Below are positions 44,301 to 53,300 of a stretch of DNA of 58,398 nucleotides, in pieces; the stretch's first letter is position 1; each line of letters begins with the position of its first letter. Both the position numbers and the translations under genes were made by a program. The notes below the pieces were generated by a model that did not search any database, was not told where the DNA came from, and saw nothing but the letters and a program-made list of their open reading frames with translations. The stretch is from Oscillospiraceae bacterium (GTDB taxonomy: Bacteria; Bacillota; Clostridia; Oscillospirales; Acutalibacteraceae), in NCBI GenBank assembly GCA_031271865.1, contig JAISUW010000003.1:1-58398 (forward strand). The letters are read 5' to 3'.

Positions 44301-47300
44301 TGGAGGCAAGGAGTTCCGTGAGCATATCGAGGGCTTCGTCTTCGGCCGTGCCGTTGCCGTTTTTGTCTGTCACGAACGGCTTGGTGGGGTCGTATTCGTA
44401 GGTGTCCGCCACGTCATCCGCTGTGCCGGCTACACCGTCCGGGCCGTCATTGCCGGGGGTGATGATATAGTGGTCGGCTGTATAAAGGGAAGTGAACTGG
44501 CTGATGACGTTGTTGAGGTCAATCTTGTGCTCGTTGACCCAGATGAAGTCGCCCACAAGGTCGGTGATGTCTAAGCCATCCGGACGGGTGTTCGAGCCGG
44601 TAATCAGATAGGCAGCAACACTGTTCAAGAGCGGGAGAGCGGTTTCGTTCATGAGCTTGACGACTGTGTTGAGGAGCATGACATTCACGCCGTCTTTCGC
44701 CCAAGCGGAGGACACGGTGTCTTCCAAGGTGGGCAGGACGTCGATGTAGTCACCGGCAATCTGCTCCAGCAAGCCTTTGGCTGCCGGATCGAGAGCGACT
44801 TTCTTCCAGACCCAATCGATGAGGACATCGATGTTGTCGGTGACGTACTCATGGTCTTTCTCTGTGAACCAAGCCGGGTAGTGCGGGGCGTTGACGTAGT
44901 CTTCATACGGGGAGACGGCGTCATCGTCGGCAGTTGCGGAGTACTGGTAGTCAATCTTGTTCTCCGGAATCTTGTCGGAGAAGTTGTGGAGGAAGTAGAC
45001 CAGACCTTGCAGGCCGTTGGCTTCTATCATGTCGTAAGCGCCGAAGGCTTTCAGGAGCTGCGACAGGACAAGGGCTTGGTCGACGTCGACATAGGTCGGT
45101 TTCCACTTCAGGTCGGCGAGCTTGTAATCTTCATCGAATACTTTTTCTGTTCCGATGATGAGGTCTTGGATGGTGAGGGCGTACTTCAGCGTGCCGCCCG
45201 GGAGACTGATGTCGGAGCCGAAGATGGTGATTGAGCCGCCGTCTTTCAGCGCCGCAAGCGCTGCGTCAAGCAGGTTGCCGACTGCGAAGTGGCCGTTGAT
45301 GATGCTGTCGACAATCGCCGCGCCGTCGCCGCCGACCATGTCGGTGAGGAGGTTACCGATGAACGGCATTTCCTTAATCATCACGAGGACGGGGGCGAGG
45401 AGGTTGGCACCGGCTTGCTCGAGCAGGCTCTTCTTGTACCAGTCTTTCTGGGTCTGATACTGGGAATCGGGATCGTTTTCCACAAGGAACGGATTGCCAA
45501 TCTTCGCATCGTAGGCAGCTTGATCTTGGAGGTACTTGTTGTAAGCTGCGAGGTCGGTGAGATACTGCGCATCGGATGTGCCGCCGGGGTACTTCGTAGC
45601 ATCGGTGGCATCCGGTTCGTCGACAGGAACCGGAGGCTGCAAATCCTCTTCGGTGAAGTTGCGGTCTTTGACGTCGCTCACAAAGTACGCGAGGTTCGGG
45701 ACGAGGTCGAGGATGAAGCTCACCGGGCTTGTGATGATTTCGTCGATGATGCCCAGCAGCGGCTGGAGGATGGCCTTGAAGCGGTTGGCCGGGTCGGCTT
45801 TGTAGTCGGCGGGGGTTACCACGTACTTGGAGGCATTCTTGTTCAGAAGCGCCATGTAGATGGGCATCAAGCCGTTGATGTAGCCTTCGCCGCCGTGGAC
45901 GGTCAGGAAGCCGTTGCAGGTTCTGGCCATGGACTCGAAGACCTTTAGAATGTTGTCTTCTTCATCATAGATCTGGTTGTTTTCGCTGTAGGTTGGATCC
46001 TTGGCCAAATCTTTCACGACGACATCATAGTACCAATTCTCCTGCGGGAAGACGAGGAGGTTCGCGCCGTTAAAGAGGAAGTCGAGGATGGGCATAATCG
46101 GCCCGATGAGGTCGGCGGTCGCGTTGAGGAAGTCCTCCTGCGCGTTGACCTTGGTGATGACGAACTCCTTGTAGTAGCCGGTAGGCATGATGATCGCGTT
46201 GCCTTGGTCGTCCGTATAGCCTGTATCGGTTGCCTGGTAGGTGGTGCCGCCATCGGATACGCCGTTCTTCGGGATGTAGACCGTGCCGTTATCCGATGAG
46301 GTCGGCTTGGTCACATAGAAGCCGAATTGACGGATGAGCTTGTCGACATCGAGGCGCTCCATGGTTTCAAATGTGCCGTCGCCGTCGGTGTCATACTGGA
46401 AGCCGAGGATAGCGGACGCCAGTTCGAGGATGCGGCGCTTGTCAAGCATCTTGGCGGCGTTTTCGCCGAAGAGCTCCGCGAGGTCAAGCCCGATGAGGGT
46501 CTTGAGGTCGCCGAAGGTCAGCGTGGCGATGGTGCGGGACTCATCCGCCGCCGTGTTCGGGTCGTCTTCGATGATGTTGCTAGCCAGCAAGCCGTTGACA
46601 ATGGTCGCGATGTACGCGAGGTTGTCGGCCTTGTAAAGCGTGGCGCCGAGCATGGCGGAGATGGTCTCCTCCATGGTGCCCTTCATCTCAAAGGTGAGAC
46701 CGAGCTGCGGAACCGCGTCGGTGAGAAGGTCGTTGACGAAGCCTTCTACGCCGAGGCGCAGGGCATTCATGCCGCGGTCTTCCTGGTTGAAGATGGCGCC
46801 CCAGATCCAGTCGATGATGGTATCGGCGTTGTCGGTGATATACTGGAGGTCATAGTGCTGAATCCACGAGGGGTAGCTGACCGGGTTCAGGATAGATGCG
46901 GCCGGGTCGCTCGAGCTGTCATACCGCGTGCGGTCTATCGGATTTATGACATCCGGTGCCTGCTCGTAGTTGATGGGGAACATATCGATCGGGCCGTTGG
47001 TAATCAGGTAGGTCAGACCGCCCATGCCGGTTTCGTCGAGCCACTTCGTCAGACCGATCTGGTGCAGGAGTTGCATCAGGACATCGGCCTTGTCTGCCTT
47101 GACGTAGTAGTGATAATCGCATGTCGTTGCAGAGTTGGTGGCACCGAGTTGTCCGTCAGCTGGTTTGGTGGTAGTGATATACTTGCCGAGAATCAGTTCC
47201 CTGAGATTGATTTCCGGTACGATGTAAGCACCGAGAATCTGGCTGTTGAGGGCGTTTTGCAGCATCGGGTTGACTTGCTCGTCAATGATCTGCTCGACGT

Positions 47301-50300
47301 TAATCTTCACGCCTTCCTCAAGGCTGATGGTGATGGCACCGCCGAGGAGTTTCAAGGTGTCCGGATCCGGACCCAACGGGTCATTTGCCATGGAGGGTAC
47401 AAACTCAGTCAGGATGTCATTGAGGCCAATCACTTTCGTGCCCGCCTTATCGTAGAGCAGCGGACGGATGGTGTCAATCAGGACATAGAGCGGCTCAAGG
47501 AGGGCATCCAATGCATCCTGCAGCGGACTGTCCCCTTCGTAGACATCATCGTTTGGGTCATTCGGTGTGCTTCCGCCAGACGCGAGCGGTGTGCTCACAA
47601 AGAATGCCAGTTCGGGGATTAGTTGCAGCAAGGTGGAGAAGATCGCCGTGCTGTCCTCGCGGATGAGCATGGTGCGCAGGGAGGTCGGTCCGAGCAGCGG
47701 ATTCAAGACGGCTTCCCACATCTTCGCATAGTCATCGGCGGTTGGGTTGGTAACACTAAATGCAGTGGAAGCGAGTGCAGTATCCGCCGTTGGGTCGCTG
47801 GCAGTCAGGAGCGGGGCAAGCAAGGCATTGTAGATCGGCAGCAAGCCGTTGTTATACCCTTCGTAGCTGTAGATGCCGAAGAGGGAACCGTAATTTGCTT
47901 CCGGACCTTTGTGCAGCTTATATGGGTCAATGGTAGTTGCAGTACCGGTCGGACCAACGGTTGATTTATTGGTCTTCAGCGGAATGAGCGAGAGGTTTGA
48001 GCCGCCCATCAGGAACTGGAGAATCGGGCCGGCGGGCGCCAAGAGTTTGCACGCTGCCGCAATGAGGGCGGATATGTCCGCGAAGTTAACATAGTCGGTC
48101 GCAGGGGCATCCGGGTCGGGCCGCGACCACTGCGCAAGACCTATGGGGCTCGGGACCGGAGTAGGTGCGGCAATCGGAGATTCTGTATCAACGATGTAAT
48201 CACCATGGTAGTGTGCGCCGATTTGCTGGTTGATGGCGACAATCAGCTGCGAGATGATGTCGACGACATCTATGCCCTTGCCGCCGATGAGCACCAATTC
48301 TTTGACGAGGGCAAAGATGGTCTGCATCGTGCTCGGCTCATTCGGGTCGAAGTCTTTGGTGAGATCCAGCAGCATATTGCGCAGCATAATCAGCAGGTCA
48401 ACGTAGGTGTCGCCCGCGAGCAGCTTCTCGGTCAGGAACCAGTTCAGCCAAGCATTGACGCTTGTGTCGCCGATGGCCGTACCGTTTTCATAGGTCGAGG
48501 AAGTATCGACATCCGGGTACCATCCCAGCGTGCCGCCCACGTTCGGCGTATAGCCAAAGATGGAGAGCCACAGGTTGTTAATCAGGGGGTCAAGGTTCTC
48601 GGAGAGGTAAATCGCGTCTTGCCGCGCCCCTTCGCTGTCGTCATGCCACCAGGACGGATAGTAGGTGTGCACGGTCGGGAGCGCAGCGGGGTAATCCACC
48701 GGCTGCTCTTTGTACTTCTTCGGTTCGGTCAGCTCCGCCAGTACCGGCACGAGGTTCTCTGCCGACAGATTGTCGAGGAGCTTAGTGATAACCGTTACTT
48801 CATAATTCTTATCCTCGCCGTTCTTCGGCGCAATCATACCGGCAACGAAATCCAGCAAGCTCTTCAGGACATCCGGCTTGTCTGCGTCGATGTAAATACG
48901 GTCTGCCGTATAGGGCCGGCGGGTGTCAATGTAAGCCAAACCCGTCGCCCTGTTCGTCAGCATGACACCGGAGGTCGTGATGTCATTGAGCAAATCCATC
49001 GGTAACGAATCCGCCAAATCGCCCATGCCGAGCAGCTCGCTGCGCAGAATGCCCTCAATGCCGCCGTTGAGGAAGCCCAGTGTTCCGTTCGGCGCGGTGA
49101 GGTCGCCCAAGATGCCCTGCACAATGTGCGGTTTGCCTTTGTGGAGGAGGGGATCTTCGCCCTTCAATCCGCTGCCGATGTCGCCGAGCAGGTCGCTGAC
49201 ATCAAGAATATTCAAATCATCCAGAAGGTCTGTTATCTTATTAATGGAGACAGAAAGGTTCGTAATTGACCCGTCTTGTTTGGCATCATCGTTCGTATTC
49301 AATCCGGCTTCTACGTCAACGTTCAGGTCGACTTTGGAAAGCAGCGGCAGAATGCGGTTGGCGTTGAGTGCCGTCACCAGGTTCGGAATCAGGTTGATAA
49401 TCTCGGTCACAGGCGCTTCCTTCAGCTTGGAAAGGAATGCCTCAATCGGTCCGAAGATAGCCTTCACAGCAGCCGTACCGCCATTATAGCCCCATGCACC
49501 GCCGTCATACAACGGTGTTGCAGGATTATCCGCAAGGTTTGTGGCATTGGCACGGAAAGCAGCATCTTTGCCCGCAAACTCCCGGCTTTGATCGGGTGTG
49601 CCTTGGGTGGGCGAACCTCCGGCTGTTAAATACTCTGCTACATCGCCGCCGTCCACGCGGAAGGCTGTAAGCCTGATTCCTTTCGAGGAAAACTCACCTG
49701 TAGCCGCTGTCGCCATGGACGGAATGGACTCCACATCCTTGCCCAAGAGAGCCTCAAATATAGGTGTCAGAATCCCTTGATAAGCTGCAATGGAACGGTC
49801 GTCTGTATCGAACTTCAGGCGCATGGTCAGGATGGCTTGGCTTTTGCCGCTGTAGTCGAAACCCAAGCCCCAGATTGTGAGCGGAACCCCTGCAAAGATA
49901 ATAGATGCCGTCAGACCTGCCATCCAGGCTGTGAAATTATCAAATATATTCGTACCGAGCAAACTCCCGAGCAAATCACCGAGGCTGATGTTAATCGTCC
50001 CGACCCAGTCATTCCCGAGCCAGCCGCTGTCCTCACCAAAGAGGATGGTATTCAGCGCGGGCATCAAACCGGAGAACGCGGAACCCATGGCCGCATAGAA
50101 GCGGTCGCGCTTTTCGATGGGGTCAATCACGTCGTCAATGCCCCAAGGCAGGTAGAACGCTTCGCCCGAATCAATCGTGCCGTTCAAGTCGTTGTCGCAG
50201 AAGTACTCGGATCCCCACACGGCATCGACTCTACTTACGCCGCCGGCTTTCAGAGTGAACCCATTGCCGCCTTTCGCATGGAGCTTGTTGTAATTTCCCC

Positions 50301-53300
50301 ATTCGAAATCCGTGTACATGAAAGATGTCCAAGCCATGTAGTTGCCGAGCTTAGCATAGACCTCCGGGAACGTATCCCGGTCAATTTTCTTTGCCAGTAA
50401 ATCTGGGTAGAGCGCCACGGCGGAAGCCGGGTTATCCATTAAATTCCAGGGCTTGTCGCCGCCACTACCCCAACTAATGCCCGTATCCCCGCGGAAGCCG
50501 GTTTTGGTGTCAAAGGGGTTGTGCCCGGTCGCATCCGGGTCGAGGATGTTGTGCAGGGAGTACAGTCCGGCATCCAAACCGGGCATATTGCCGATCATGT
50601 CGTTGATATCAATGTTCAGCTCGTTCTCAAACTGCTCCGCAATCATCGGATACGCCGCGCTGATAATCATGTTAATCAAGCTGTCGGAGTAGAGCATCCC
50701 CGCGAGGGCCTGATCCAAAACGGTCGCGATATTGACAACCTGCTCGCCGGCGAGCGTCGCCGGGGTAAGGAGCTTCTTCAGGTCAAGGCTGCCGCCGCTC
50801 TGCATACCAATCATGGAAAGGAAGCTGTCCACGCCGCCCATGCTCTGAATCAGCGGGTAGAGGTTGCCGTCGCGCCCGATGAGCACGTCAATCTTCGTGA
50901 TGAGCTGTGTCAAAACTTGGTCCGTGTCGGTCATGGGCTCGCCGTCGCCCATATTCGGTGGGTTGACGCCGTCCGGGTCGGTGCCGGGGTAGCGGTATTG
51001 TTCGGAGTTGGTGCTAGCTTGCGCAGTACCATCACCGGGCGAAACCGGGTCATTGTTATCATCATCAATCGTCAGCGTGTTATTCCAAGCATCATTCGCC
51101 TCGTCGAGGATATCATCCTCCATCCAAGCCCGCGGATAGGGCGGCTGGTCTTTCTGCTGATAGTACACCTGCGGGTTCTGCATAAAGTTGACATACAGCG
51201 GCTCGGCGCGCTCCACGATATACATATAGTAATAACGTGCATCCGAAATGGTCAGTGGGGTCTTGCCGGCGTTGCTGTCGTCATCCGTATAATTTGTATT
51301 GCCATACACCCCGAACAGTTCCCACGGGATTTTGGTCGGGTCGCCTGTCGCTGTACCGAAAAGCGGATCTTTACCCTCTTGCAGCAGCGGCTGCAGCAAG
51401 GAGGAGTTCTTCTCGGAAATACCCTTGCTCAGGTTCCCGAACGAAGCCCAATCGGGGATGATTTCATAGTATCCGGTTGGAGTGTATACCCACCCGCCGT
51501 TATAGGCGTCGCCGTCATATTTTTTACTAATGTCAGTCCAGCTCGGTTCCTGAATGGGACGGTCAACTCCGTTATTCGTATCGATACTCTTCCCCACATC
51601 TGCGCCGGCAGTAATCACATCATCCTCAAAGTCAGAGATATAAGCCTGCGCACTACTATCGCTGCCGACCAAGCGATCGACATAGGCGTTGAAGATGAGG
51701 CCCATAATCTTCATGTAGGCCGGCTGGGCAACATCCGTCTCAAATTCGCCGAAGATTTCATCCCAGTAGGTCTTGCCCGTCCCTAAAGTCGGAGAGGTTT
51801 GGTTCAGCTTGCTTACATAGCTTAACGCCAAAGCGCGATACTCCGTGAGCTTCGTCCGGAAGTCATTGTACATCGAAACGAGCGTAGAGGGACTCGTTAC
51901 ATTGCTGTAGTCGGCGTCGAGGATCCCGAAGAAGTAGTCGCGGTAGGCTTGCCACTTCACTTCGGCATCCGTGCGGTAGGTCTTCTCTGTGTTCAAACGG
52001 GTGAGCAATGCCTGCATCGAGTTATAGGTAATAGTATCCCCAATAATTGTATCGCGTTCTGACTGAGTCAACCCGCTGAACGCACTGTTCGCCGACTGCA
52101 AGGTAGAAATCAAGAGCATTAAGTCTTCCGTCGTCAACTGCCCGCTCTCCTGCACGGGGTAGCTGTCGTTGGCGGTGTTGATCGGTTCGGTTTTATAGTG
52201 GTCCACCCAGGTGGTGGTTACCGTGCTGGGATCGACACCATAGGAAGCCGGCATACTGGAAGTACCGTTCTCCCAAGCAGTGTATAATTGTGTACCCAAA
52301 TACGTGGTCACCGCACGCACTGCAGTTGGGTCTGTTGTTCCGACAGAAGTCGTCACCCAATCCGTTGCGTCAATGCTGTCTCGGTCCGTATAGGGGACAT
52401 AGCCTCCGCCGCCGGTCCCGACACCATAAGTCATGTTGCCCGCCTCGGAAACCAACGAACCCGTCGCGTCATACTGCGTCACCTGCGACCAGCTCTCATA
52501 GGCTGTATACGCCTCCGATACGTGCGTAAAAGCATACACCGCCGACGAAGTCCGCTCCGTAGACGCCTGCCCGCCGTAGCCGTAGGCATTGGTGCTTGGT
52601 CTCGAACCGTAGTTGCCGTTGCCGTACTCGGCACTGACGCCCGTCGCATCCGCACCTAAAGCGTACACAACGCTTGTTGTCGGGCTCCCATCCAAAACTA
52701 TAGAACTGGAGATTGGCACATCCGATGTGTAGTTAGTCCAATCGGCATTCGATGAATACCCGGTAGGTGTCGATACGTACGGATAAACATACGATGTCGT
52801 TCCGTTGTTTTGAGTTACATAGAACTGCGGTGCGGCATTCACATTATCATTGGCACCCAAGTGCTCCATAATTGTCGGCACGCTCGCCACGCGCAGCAGC
52901 GCATCGGCCGCATCATGCGCGCGCCACAGGTCAATGACCCGCTTGACATAGGCGATGTGGGTGCGGATGTAGGCCAGAGCTATCTCTTGGTCGCCATTGG
53001 CCGTTGTCCCAGTTAATCCGACGGTTAATTTGGTATAATAAGTCGGGCTGCTACTGGACCCTACAACGGAGGGGAAATTGAACACCCCGTCATTATCCAC
53101 ACGCACATACTTCCAAGCGCCATTCCAGTTCTCGATATCCTCTCGAACACCGTTAGAAGGAGTCGCAGTGTCATACGGCACACGCGAAACCAGCCCGCTC
53201 AGCCGCGTATTCAACTCATTATAATACGCCTGCAAAGAAGCCAAGCCCTTAGCGGAAGTGCCGTACTGGAAGTTATAGTACTGGCTCTCATCAAAAGCTG

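Noticed and set aside
38863-44574. A 1903-codon open frame antisense to the giant gene
   Set aside because: It lies exactly opposite a frame with signal peptide, repeats and ribosome binding site. Its translation is rich in Val/Glu/Asp/Gly/Ala as expected from the complement of Asp/Leu/Asn/Ile codons, and it has no ribosome binding site. It is a codon-usage shadow.
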